Shown piece after piece: positions 7,320-14,865 of a DNA stretch of 64,000 bases. A model generated the notes under the pieces. That model was not told the origin of the DNA. It ran no database searches and saw nothing but the letters and a program-made list of their open reading frames with translations. The stretch spans positions 5,225,196-5,289,195 of the forward strand of contig NZ_CP104861.1 in the NCBI RefSeq assembly GCF_025426255.1. The letters run 5' to 3'. Numbering within the stretch: the first letter of the stretch is position 1; every line of letters starts with the position of its first letter. The position numbers and the translations under genes are program-made. This stretch comes from Pseudomonas fragi (GTDB lineage: Bacteria > Pseudomonadota > Gammaproteobacteria > Pseudomonadales > Pseudomonadaceae).

Positions 7320-9128
7320 TCAGGCTTCGATTTCGATCAGAATTTCGCCCGGGTTAACGCGGTCGCCCTTGATTACGTGAATGGTGACAACTTTGCCTGC
7401 GATGGAGGCCTGTACTTCGGTCTCCATTTTCATTGCTTCGGTGATCAGCACCGATTGCCCAGCCTTGACGACATCGCCAACAGCAACCAGTACATCAACG
7501 ATGTTGCCCGGCATGGCAGTGCTGACGTGGCCCGGCTCACTGGCTTGCTTGCGCTTGCTGGCGGAGCCGCCGACGAATTCGTTGAGCGGTTCGAACACCA
7601 CTTCTTCCGGCATGCCGTCGATGGACAGGTAGAAGTGACGCTTGCCTTCTGCCTTGACGCCTACACCGGTGATGTCAACGCGATAGCTTTCACCATGCAC
7701 GTCGATCACGAACTCAGTCGGTACGCCTTCACCGCTAGCCTTGGTAACGCCGCCTGCTTCAGGAATCGGCAACAACACTTCCGGGCTCAAGGTGCCTGCT
7801 GCACGCTCTTCAAGGAATTTACGACCGATGTCCGGGAACATGGCGAAGGTCAGTACGTCTTCTTCCGACTTGGCCAAGGCACCTATCTCAGCACGCAGCT
7901 TGACCATTTCTGGCTTGAGCAGGTCTGCAGGGCGTACGTCGATCAGTTCTTCGTTACCGATAGCCTGACGGCGCAGTTGCTCGTTGACCACGCCCGGCGC
8001 CTTGCCATAGCCGCCTTGCAGATACAGCTTCACTTCGTTGGTGATGGTTTTGTAGCGCTCGCCAGCCAACACGTTGAAGAACGCCTGGGTGCCGACAATT
8101 TGCGAGGTCGGGGTCACCAGCGGCGGATAACCGAGGTCTTCACGTACACGCGGGATTTCGGCCAGCACTTCACTCATGCGGTTCAGGGCGCCCTGCTCTT
8201 TGAGCTGATTGGCGAGGTTGGAGATCATCCCGCCCGGCACCTGGTTGACTTGAACGCGGGTGTCGACGGCGGTGAATTCGCTTTCAAACTGGTGGTACTT
8301 CTTACGCACTGCGTAGAAGTACATGCCAATTTCCTGCAGCAGCGACAGGTCAAGACCGGTGTCGTACTCGCTGCCTTTAAGGGCCGCTACCATCGACTCG
8401 GTGCCCGGGTGGCTGGTGCCCCACGCGAAGCTGGAGATCGCGGTATCGATATGCTCCGCGCCGTTTTCGATCGCCTTGAGCTGGCACATGGCAGCCAAGC
8501 CCGCGGTGTCATGCGAGTGAATAAAGATCGGCAGGCTGATTTGCGCCTTCAGCGCCTTGACCAGTTCGCCAGTGGCGTACGGGGTCAGCAGGCCTGCCAT
8601 GTCCTTGATGGCCACCGAGTCGCAGCCCATGGCTTCCATTTGCTTGGCCTGAGCCACAAACGCTTCAGTGGTATGCACCGGGCTGGTGGTGTAGGCGATG
8701 GTGCCCTGAGCGTGCTTGCCGGCAGCTTTGACCGCCTCGATGGCTACGCGCAGGTTACGCACATCGTTCATGGCATCGAAGATGCGGAACACGTCGATAC
8801 CGTTAACCGCCGCCTTGGCGACGAAGGCTTTGACCACGTCGTCGCTGTAATGGCGATAGCCCAGCAGGTTCTGGCCGCGCAGCAGCATTTGCAGACGAGT
8901 GTTAGGCAAGGCCGCACGCAGTTGGCGCAGACGCTCCCACGGGTCTTCTTTAAGGAAGCGCACGCAGGCGTCAAAGGTAGCGCCGCCCCAGACTTCCAGC
9001 GACCAGTAGCCGACTTTGTCGAGCTTGTCGCAGATCGGCAGCATGTCTTCAGTGCGCATGCGGGTGGCCAGCAGCGACTGGTGGGCGTCACGCAGGATGG
9101 TGTCGGTTACAAAGATCTTCTTGGACAT
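7320..9128 (-). CDS. pycB: Pyruvate carboxylase subunit B (carboxyltransferase and biotin carrier; annotated also as oxaloacetate decarboxylase alpha)
   Basis: 602 residues from ATG 9128 with GAGGAA just upstream. N-terminal HMGL-like carboxyltransferase domain (DTILRDAHQSLLATRM near residue 10; AIKDMAGLL holding the carboxylated/biotin-accepting Lys region), a middle conserved carboxylase domain, and a C-terminal biotinyl domain with the AMKM motif, biotin Lys about residue 567. With PycA it makes oxaloacetate from pyruvate, an anaplerotic reaction. The absence of membrane beta/gamma decarboxylase subunits and the adjacency to a biotin carboxylase favour pyruvate carboxylase over a sodium pump. 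Gap to pycA is 11 bases. Same order as PA5435-PA5436. Confidence 0.93.
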   Translation of the reverse strand: MSKKIFVTDTILRDAHQSLLATRMRTEDMLPICDKLDKVGYWSLEVWGGATFDACVRFLKEDPWERLRQLRAALPNTRLQMLLRGQNLLGYRHYSDDVVKAFVAKAAVNGIDVFRIFDAMNDVRNLRVAIEAVKAAGKHAQGTIAYTTSPVHTTEAFVAQAKQMEAMGCDSVAIKDMAGLLTPYATGELVKALKAQISLPIFIHSHDTAGLAAMCQLKAIENGAEHIDTAISSFAWGTSHPGTESMVAALKGSEYDTGLDLSLLQEIGMYFYAVRKKYHQFESEFTAVDTRVQVNQVPGGMISNLANQLKEQGALNRMSEVLAEIPRVREDLGYPPLVTPTSQIVGTQAFFNVLAGERYKTITNEVKLYLQGGYGKAPGVVNEQLRRQAIGNEELIDVRPADLLKPEMVKLRAEIGALAKSEEDVLTFAMFPDIGRKFLEERAAGTLSPEVLLPIPEAGGVTKASGEGVPTEFVIDVHGESYRVDITGVGVKAEGKRHFYLSIDGMPEEVVFEPLNEFVGGSASKRKQASEPGHVSTAMPGNIVDVLVAVGDVVKAGQSVLITEAMKMETEVQASIAGKVVTIHVIKGDRVNPGEILIEIEA

Positions 9129-9139
9129 TGAAATATTCC

Positions 9140-10555
9140 TCACAGGCCTGCGTGGGCGGCGATGGCAGCAGCGATGGCCAGGGCCAGCTCTTCGGGTTTG
9201 CGCTTGATCGAGTAGTTGGTCAGTTCTGGATGGCTTTCTACGAAGCTGGTATTGAACTGGCCGCTACGGAATTCCGGGTTACGCAGGATTTCCTGGTAAT
9301 ACGCGGCGGTGGTTTTGACCCCTTGCAGACGCATGTCGTCGAGGGCGCGCAAACCACGGTCCATCGCTTCTTCCCAGGTCAGGGCCCACACCACCAGTTT
9401 CAGACACATGGAGTCGTAATACGGTGGGATGGTGTAGCCGGTGTAGATCGCCGTGTCGGTACGCACGCCTGGACCGCCGGGCGCGTAGTAACGGGTGATC
9501 TTGCCGAAGCTGGGCAGGAAGTTGTTTTTCGGGTCTTCAGCGTTGATCCGAAATTGCAGGGCAAAGCCACGGTGCTGAATGTCTTCTTGCTTGATCGACA
9601 ATGGCAGGCCGGAGGCGATGCGAATTTGTTCACGAACAATATCGATGCCGGTGATTTCTTCGGTGATGGTGTGTTCCACCTGCACCCGGGTGTTCATCTC
9701 CATGAAGTACACCTCGCCCTCGGCGAGCAGGAACTCCACAGTACCGGCGTTCTCGTAACCCACGGCCTTGGCTGCGCGCACAGACAGGTCGCCGATATAG
9801 GCACGCTGTTCCGGGGTCAACTGAGGGCTTGGGGCGATTTCGATAAGCTTCTGGTTGCGACGCTGGATCGAGCAGTCGCGTTCAAACAGGTGCACCACGT
9901 TACCAAAGCTGTCACCGAGGATCTGCGCTTCGATGTGCTTGGGGTTAACGATGCATTTTTCGAGGAACACTTCTGCCGAGCCAAAGGCTTTGGTCGCTTC
10001 AGAGATTACTCGAGGGAAGGCTTGTTCCAGTTCTTCACGGCTGTTGCAGCGACGAATCCCGCGACCGCCACCACCCGAGGTGGCTTTGAGCATGACCGGA
10101 TAGCCAATGCGCTCACCTTCGAGCAACGCTTCATGGATATCGGCAACGTTGCCTTCAGTACCCGGCGTGACCGGCACACCGGCCTTGATCATGCTGCGAC
10201 GCGCTTCGGTCTTGTCGCCCATACGGCGGATGACTTCAGCGGACGGACCGATGAACTTGATTCCACGCTCGGCGCAGATATCAGCCAGTTCGGCGTTTTC
10301 TGACAGAAAGCCGTAACCGGGATGCAGAGCATCACAACCGGTTTCAACAGCCAGGTTCACCAGCTTGCGCGGGTTCAAGTAACCGGCCAGCGGGTCTTCG
10401 CCAATGCTGTGGGCTTCATCAGCGCGCTTGACGTGCAACGCATGGCGATCCGCTTCGGAGTAGACCGCCACAGAACGAATACCCATCTCGGCGCAGGCAC
10501 GCACGATGCGGACGGCAATTTCTCCGCGGTTGGCGATCAGGATCTTTTTTATCAC
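9140..10555 (-). CDS. pycA: Pyruvate carboxylase subunit A (biotin carboxylase)
   Basis: 471 residues. Begins KKILIANRGEIAVRIVRAC, the biotin carboxylase N-terminal domain; an ATP-grasp domain follows with the glycine-rich KATSGGGGRGIR loop near residue 160 and EMNTRVQVEHTITEEITG near residue 290 as the catalytic Glu/Arg region; the C-terminal RINAEDP domain completes the fold. It carboxylates biotin on PycB with ATP and bicarbonate. The dedicated acetyl-CoA carboxylase AccC is a separate close homologue; assignment to pyruvate carboxylase rests on the pycB neighbour and the divergent PycR. Confidence 0.92.
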   Translation of the reverse strand: MIKKILIANRGEIAVRIVRACAEMGIRSVAVYSEADRHALHVKRADEAHSIGEDPLAGYLNPRKLVNLAVETGCDALHPGYGFLSENAELADICAERGIKFIGPSAEVIRRMGDKTEARRSMIKAGVPVTPGTEGNVADIHEALLEGERIGYPVMLKATSGGGGRGIRRCNSREELEQAFPRVISEATKAFGSAEVFLEKCIVNPKHIEAQILGDSFGNVVHLFERDCSIQRRNQKLIEIAPSPQLTPEQRAYIGDLSVRAAKAVGYENAGTVEFLLAEGEVYFMEMNTRVQVEHTITEEITGIDIVREQIRIASGLPLSIKQEDIQHRGFALQFRINAEDPKNNFLPSFGKITRYYAPGGPGVRTDTAIYTGYTIPPYYDSMCLKLVVWALTWEEAMDRGLRALDDMRLQGVKTTAAYYQEILRNPEFRSGQFNTSFVESHPELTNYSIKRKPEELALAIAAAIAAHAGL

Positions 10556-10760
10556 TTGGATTTTCCCTAAAGCCTATGGAACAAACGACCTGCTAGACCA
10601 GGTCGGCACGTGTCCAAATGTGTCTGAACCGTTGTGTCGTCACACTAGACCCACGCAGCGATAAACAAAAATCAATAATTCTTGGGTTGTGCATAAGCAA
10701 CGACTTATAGTTGATCCACTTGCCGACCTGGATAATTAATAAAAAATGCGTAAGTCATTG

Positions 10761-11693
10761 ATGCGTATAACTTTTCGACAACTTCAAGTGTTCAACGAAG
10801 TGTGCGATTTACGCTCTTACAGCCGTGCTGCTGAGGAAATGTCTCTCACGCAGCCTGCCGTTAGCCTACAAATTCGACAGCTAGAAGAGCTGATTGGGCA
10901 GCCTTTATTCGATTATGTCGGCAAAAAGCTGTACATGACCGAGGCCGCTGAAGCGCTTCAGTTAGCCAGTCGAGATATTTTCGGACGCCTGGAAAACCTC
11001 GATATGCAGCTCTCGGACATGCTCGGGTCGCTGCAAGGCCAGTTGAAATTGGCAGTTGAGTCGAGTGCGAAATATTTCGTCCCGCATCTGTTTGCGGCCT
11101 TCAAGCGCCAGCACCCGGAAGTCAACTTGCAGCTTACGGTGGTCAATCGAGCACAAGCCGTTCGTCGACTGTCAGATAACCGCGACGACCTGGTGATCAT
11201 GTCGATGGTGCCGCAGGACATGGGCCTGGAATTTCTGCCGTTTCTGAATAATCCGATCGTTGCCGTCGCACCGACAGACCATCCGCTGTGCAACCGTGGC
11301 CCGCTGCACTTGCAGGATCTTGAACCGTATACGTTGCTGATGCGCGAGCAAGGTTCGGGCACGCGCATGGCATGTGAGGAGTATTTCAAAGAAAAGCGCG
11401 TGCACTTCAGCCAAACCCTGGAAGTGTCGTCTAACGAGTCGCAGCGCGAATGTGCAGTGGCCGGATTGGGCGTGGCGTTGTTAACACGTCACGCCGTCAG
11501 CCTGGAGCTGGCGACCGGCCTGTTGCGCGAGCTGCCGGTCGAAGAGTTGCCGCTGTATCGCAGCTGGTGCGTGGTACAGGCCAAGGCCAAGCGCCTGTCA
11601 CCGGTGGCGCATGCATTTCTGGGGTTTATACGCACTGAGCGCCTGCAAATCAGCGCGCTGGTTGAACGCTTCGACGGTCACTTGCCGACGTAG
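10761..11693 (+). CDS. pycR: LysR-type regulator of pyruvate carboxylase
   Basis: About 310 residues from ATG 10761 (an ATG at 10746 would add five). N-terminal winged helix (RITFRQLQVFNEVCDLRSYS, then AAEEMSLTQPAVSLQIRQLEEL) and a PBP2-type effector domain of CbbR-like character (residues 90-300). It is divergent from pycA across about 200 bases, as PycR is in P. aeruginosa, where it affects anaplerotic, lipid and virulence functions. Its 3' end overlaps the convergent small gene at 11650-11862 by 44 bases. No clear T-N11-A box was singled out in the divergent region. Confidence 0.88.
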   Translation: MRITFRQLQVFNEVCDLRSYSRAAEEMSLTQPAVSLQIRQLEELIGQPLFDYVGKKLYMTEAAEALQLASRDIFGRLENLDMQLSDMLGSLQGQLKLAVESSAKYFVPHLFAAFKRQHPEVNLQLTVVNRAQAVRRLSDNRDDLVIMSMVPQDMGLEFLPFLNNPIVAVAPTDHPLCNRGPLHLQDLEPYTLLMREQGSGTRMACEEYFKEKRVHFSQTLEVSSNESQRECAVAGLGVALLTRHAVSLELATGLLRELPVEELPLYRSWCVVQAKAKRLSPVAHAFLGFIRTERLQISALVERFDGHLPT

Positions 11694-11862
11694 CCTGCCA
11701 GTAATTGATCGAACCCAGATCCGGGTAATCAGAGGTTTCCAGGCGCAGTTGGCGCTGGCTCGTATGGTCTTCAATCGCACGACGGAAGGCCATGCGGCGC
11801 TGGTCTTCTTGCTGGCGGCGGGTTTTGACGGCGCTATTGCGTTCTTCGTAAGGCTGAGCCAT
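11650..11862 (-). CDS. Small basic protein, probable PA3496-family putative envelope integrity protein
   Basis: 70 residues, charged and rich in Arg/Gln, with a core TRRQQEDQRRMAFRRAIED followed by a less conserved SDYPDLGSINYW tail. No signal peptide or membrane segment. GGGAG lies seven bases upstream of the ATG. The core resembles, from memory, the short pseudomonad family named after PA3496, whose function is not established. The gene is convergent with pycR and their coding ends overlap by 44 bases. It could be spurious, but the good ribosome site and family-like core favour a real gene. Confidence 0.65.
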   Translation of the reverse strand: MAQPYEERNSAVKTRRQQEDQRRMAFRRAIEDHTSQRQLRLETSDYPDLGSINYWQATSASDRRSVQPAR

Positions 11863-11967
11863 TTCGAGTCTCCCAAGGCGTGTACGGGAGTTTCAAGATG
11901 CCCTTTGTTTATGACGACTTGGTGAAGAAGGGATTACAGGGGAATGAACCCTGGAGGTATCTACATA

Positions 11968-12059
11968 CCTGTGGGAGCGGGCTTGCTCGCGATGCCGGCA
12001 ACTCGGTATCTCTGAATGACCACGGTGATGCTATCGCGGGCAAGCCCGGCTCCCACAGG
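11968..12059. repeat. REP-type inverted pair
   Basis: CCTGTGGGAGCGGGCTTGCT... (11968-11993) faces ...GCAAGCCCGGCTCCCACAGG (12033-12059). A solo fragment TGTGGGAGCT follows near 12085. Lies between the ends of the 11650 gene and rccR. Confidence 0.85.
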
Positions 12060-12092
12060 CATTGCCTCTAACCTGAAATCGCTTGTGGGAGC

Positions 12093-12959
12093 TCAGTCGT
12101 CGTGGTTTTTCAGCGATTTAGGCGACAGACGCAAGCTGCGCAGGCTGCGCTTGACGCTCTTGAGGTGGTTGACCAGGCTCGGGCCACGAGCCATGGCAAC
12201 GCCCATCGCCAACACGTCAATCACCACCAGGTGGGCGATACGCGAGGTCAGCGGGGTGTAGATTTCGGTGTCTTCGTGTACATCGATCGCCAGATTGACG
12301 GTCGCCAGCTCCGCCAATGGCGTTTGGCTCGGACACAGAGTAATCAGGGTCGCGCCGCTTTCACGCACCAGATTGGCAGTGATCAGCAAGTCTTTGGAAC
12401 GGCCCGACTGGGAGATGCAGATCGCCACGTCGGTAGGCTTCAAGGTCACAGCCGACATCGCTTGCATATGTGGATCCGAGTACGCGGCGGCTGTCAGCAA
12501 CAGGCGGAAAAATTTGTGCTGCGCATCCGCCGCCACTGCACCCGAGGCGCCAAAACCATAAAATTCGACCCGTTGCGCTTGCGACATGGCCGTCACCGCA
12601 CGCTGCAGCGCGACCGGGTCAAGCTTCTCGCGCACGTCCATCAGGGTGTGCAGCGTGGTGTCGAAAATTTTCAGGCTGTAGTCCGCAACCGAATCATCTT
12701 CATGGATCGCGAACTGACCAAAACTGGCACCTGCTGCCAGGCTTTGCGCCAGCTTGAGCTTCAAGTCCTGGAAACCGGAACAGCCTATCGCCCGGCAAAA
12801 ACGTACGATGGTCGGTTCACTGATACCAACGCTATGGGCAAGGTCCGCCATTGAACTGTGCATTACAGCCGCAGGATCAAGCAGCACGTGATCGGCGACC
12901 TTGAGTTCCGATTTACGTAACAGGTGGCGTGACTGGGCAATATGTTGCAGCAGGTTCAA
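12093..12959 (-). CDS. rccR: RpiR-family carbon-flux regulator RccR
   Basis: 288 residues: N-terminal RpiR helix-turn-helix (SELKVADHVLLDP, MADLAHSVGISEPTIVRFCRAIG; residues 15-75) and a C-terminal SIS sugar-phosphate domain (residues 125-260; FYGFGASGAVAADAQHKFF and AICISQSGRSKDLL). It is a HexR paralogue. In fluorescens pseudomonads the orthologue next to pycR is RccR, which senses KDPG and switches pyruvate dehydrogenase, gluconeogenic and glyoxylate-shunt genes. The location next to pycR-pycAB matches PA5438. A perfect palindrome of RccR type lies 48 bases upstream, pointing to autoregulation. Confidence 0.87.
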   Translation of the reverse strand: MNLLQHIAQSRHLLRKSELKVADHVLLDPAAVMHSSMADLAHSVGISEPTIVRFCRAIGCSGFQDLKLKLAQSLAAGASFGQFAIHEDDSVADYSLKIFDTTLHTLMDVREKLDPVALQRAVTAMSQAQRVEFYGFGASGAVAADAQHKFFRLLLTAAAYSDPHMQAMSAVTLKPTDVAICISQSGRSKDLLITANLVRESGATLITLCPSQTPLAELATVNLAIDVHEDTEIYTPLTSRIAHLVVIDVLAMGVAMARGPSLVNHLKSVKRSLRSLRLSPKSLKNHDD

Positions 12960-13006
12960 AGGGCAAGACTCGGTCTGTAAGCGGCGGGCGCCGGGGATGT
13001 AGCAAT

Positions 13007-13025
13007 CTTGTAGTTATACTACAAG
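13007..13025. promoter_or_regulatory. RccR operator, perfect palindrome CTTGTAGT-TAT-ACTACAAG
   Basis: Eight-base arms 13007-13014 and 13018-13025 with a 3-base centre. The core TGTAGT-N3-ACTACA (13009-13023) agrees with the reported RccR recognition sequence. The minus-strand TATAAC inside it could serve as a -10 for rccR, so RccR would repress itself. A partial second copy (ACTACAAAATAACTACA) lies at 13116-13132. Confidence 0.7.
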
Positions 13026-13093
13026 AATTCGCTTTCTGCCCACCCAATACGCGATCTCGGCTCCCGCTCTCGCCCTTAAATCAAGCAGCTTCG

Positions 13094-13112
13094 GGGCTGT
13101 GTAGCCCTTTTT
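13094..13112 (+). terminator. Short plus-strand hairpin with T-tract
   Basis: GGGCT, loop GTGT, AGCCC, then five T (13108-13112). No plus-strand gene ends here, so it would end either a short transcript starting near the RccR operator or nothing. Confidence 0.45.
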
Positions 13113-13116
13113 GACA

Positions 13117-14652
13117 CTACAAAATAACTACACCGGTCCGCAATAAGTCACCCAACTCCACAGCGTTGACCGGATGGCTGATCAAGTAACCCTGCACTTC
13201 GTCACACTGGCGAGCCTTGAGAAATGCCAGCTGCGCCTCGTTTTCAACACCTTCGGCGACCACTTTCAGGTCCAGGCTGTGGGCCATGGAGATAATCGCG
13301 GTGGTGATAGCCTCGTCTTCGCTGCTACGCCCCAGGCCGTGAATAAATGTCTTGTCGATTTTCACGTAGTCCACAGCAAAACGCTTGAGGTAACTGAATG
13401 ATGAAAAACCGGTGCCAAAATCATCTATCGCCAACCTCACCCCTAACTCATGAAGCTGCTGGAAGGTCGTGATCACGTATTCAACATTGTCGAGCAACTG
13501 GCTTTCCGTCAGTTCCAGCTCCAGATATTGCGGCGCCAGCCCGGTTTCTTCGAGTACCTGGCGCACCAAGCTGACCAGCTTGCCCTGCCGTAGTTGATGC
13601 CCCGAAAGGTTCACTGATACCCGTATTGGCGCCAGCCCTGCGCTCTGCCATTCGCAGGCTTGCCGACAGGCTTCGCGCAGCACAAATTCACCGATGGCGC
13701 TGATCAGGCCGGTCTCTTCGGCCAAGGTAATAAATTCGCTCGGCGGCACGCTACCCAATAGCGGATGGTCCCAACGCACCAAGGCTTCAGCCGCGTGCAG
13801 ACGCCCCGTCGCCAGACATAACTTGGGTTGATAAAAAACGTTGAGCTGACGCTCGGCAATGGCTTTGCGCAGTTGGTTCTCCAACTGCAAACGTTCAAGA
13901 GTGCTGTGTTGCAGGCTGTGACTGTAGAACTGAAAAGTGCCACCCCCCAGGTGCTTGGCCAACTGCATGGCTTTGTTGGCCTGATGAACCAGTGTGGCAA
14001 TGTCACGTGCGCTGCCGGGCAACAGGCTGATGCCGATGGAAACACTGATAATCAACTCATGGCCGTCCACCACCAACGGCCGGCCGAGTTTGCCCAATAG
14101 CCGTGTCGCTACCCGCGCCAGACTGGTCAGGCTGTTATATGCATCAAACAGCACAGCAAATTCATCGCCCGATAATCGCGCAATGGTGTCGGCCTCAGGC
14201 AGAGCCTTGGTGATGCGTTCAGCCATTTTTTGCAGCACATGATCCGCCATCTCGTGCCCAAGGTTGTCATTGAGCAGTTTGAAGCGATCAAGGTTGATGT
14301 GCAGCAACGTCAGGTTGCACGAGCCTTGGCGCACACGTTGATTGGCCTCCTCCAGACGTTCCTTGAACAAGAGACGATTGGCCAGACCGGTCAGCTCATC
14401 GAAGTGGGTAAGGTGATGCACCCGCGCCTCAACCAGACGACGTTGTTCCACTGCCTGCGCAAGCTCGGTGTTCAGTTGCTCGGAGCGCACTTTGGCTTGC
14501 TGCAAGTCGTCGAATAAACCCTTACGGCGTAGACGGCGCACTTCACGGCGCTGATTGATCCGTTTGACTTGCCAACCCAGCACACCCACTAGCACAAGCA
14601 ACCCGAACCCTATGCCGTAAAAATTACCCGGCGAATTTAAACTCTGAACCAT
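13117..14652 (-). CDS. Membrane-anchored GGDEF-EAL protein with degenerate GGDEF site
   Basis: 511 residues from ATG 14652 (a longer frame to 14736 has no ribosome site). One membrane segment near residues 10-27 (FYGIGFGLLVLVGVLGWQV), a coiled linker, a GGDEF domain (about 80-240; DELTGLANR, FKLLNDNLGHE) and an EAL domain (about 255-505; EALVRW, LELTES, DDFGTGFSS, EGVE). The active-site motif reads SGDEF in place of GGDEF, so cyclase activity may be lost, whereas EAL catalytic residues look intact; the predicted net activity is c-di-GMP hydrolysis at the inner membrane. Divergent neighbour of uvrD, as PA5442 is in P. aeruginosa. Confidence 0.85.
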   Translation of the reverse strand: MVQSLNSPGNFYGIGFGLLVLVGVLGWQVKRINQRREVRRLRRKGLFDDLQQAKVRSEQLNTELAQAVEQRRLVEARVHHLTHFDELTGLANRLLFKERLEEANQRVRQGSCNLTLLHINLDRFKLLNDNLGHEMADHVLQKMAERITKALPEADTIARLSGDEFAVLFDAYNSLTSLARVATRLLGKLGRPLVVDGHELIISVSIGISLLPGSARDIATLVHQANKAMQLAKHLGGGTFQFYSHSLQHSTLERLQLENQLRKAIAERQLNVFYQPKLCLATGRLHAAEALVRWDHPLLGSVPPSEFITLAEETGLISAIGEFVLREACRQACEWQSAGLAPIRVSVNLSGHQLRQGKLVSLVRQVLEETGLAPQYLELELTESQLLDNVEYVITTFQQLHELGVRLAIDDFGTGFSSFSYLKRFAVDYVKIDKTFIHGLGRSSEDEAITTAIISMAHSLDLKVVAEGVENEAQLAFLKARQCDEVQGYLISHPVNAVELGDLLRTGVVIL

Positions 14653-14865
14653 CGGCAAAATTCTTATCAGTAGATGAGCCAAAAAGTCGTCCGAGCATAC
14701 ACAAGCTGCGCCTGCGACCAAACGCACAGGTGCCATTAAATAGCTGAAACCGGCAGGGTAAATTTACCCGCGCCCCTTGTGCCGTACGTGCAGCCTTTTT
14801 GACCACTCGGCCCAAGACCGCTACGCGGCTAGCAATGAAACGCCAACAGCCCCTAAAATGCCCCG

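Noticed and set aside
7212..9131. Long plus-strand open frame opposite pycB (639 codons)
   Set aside because: Shadow frame on the opposite strand of a clear pyruvate carboxylase subunit; low-complexity residues typical of antisense reading, no ribosome site.
11968..12059. CRISPR-like array from repeated GTGGGAGC palindromes
   Set aside because: Copies are dispersed single pairs with inverted orientation and no regular spacers; they are REP elements.
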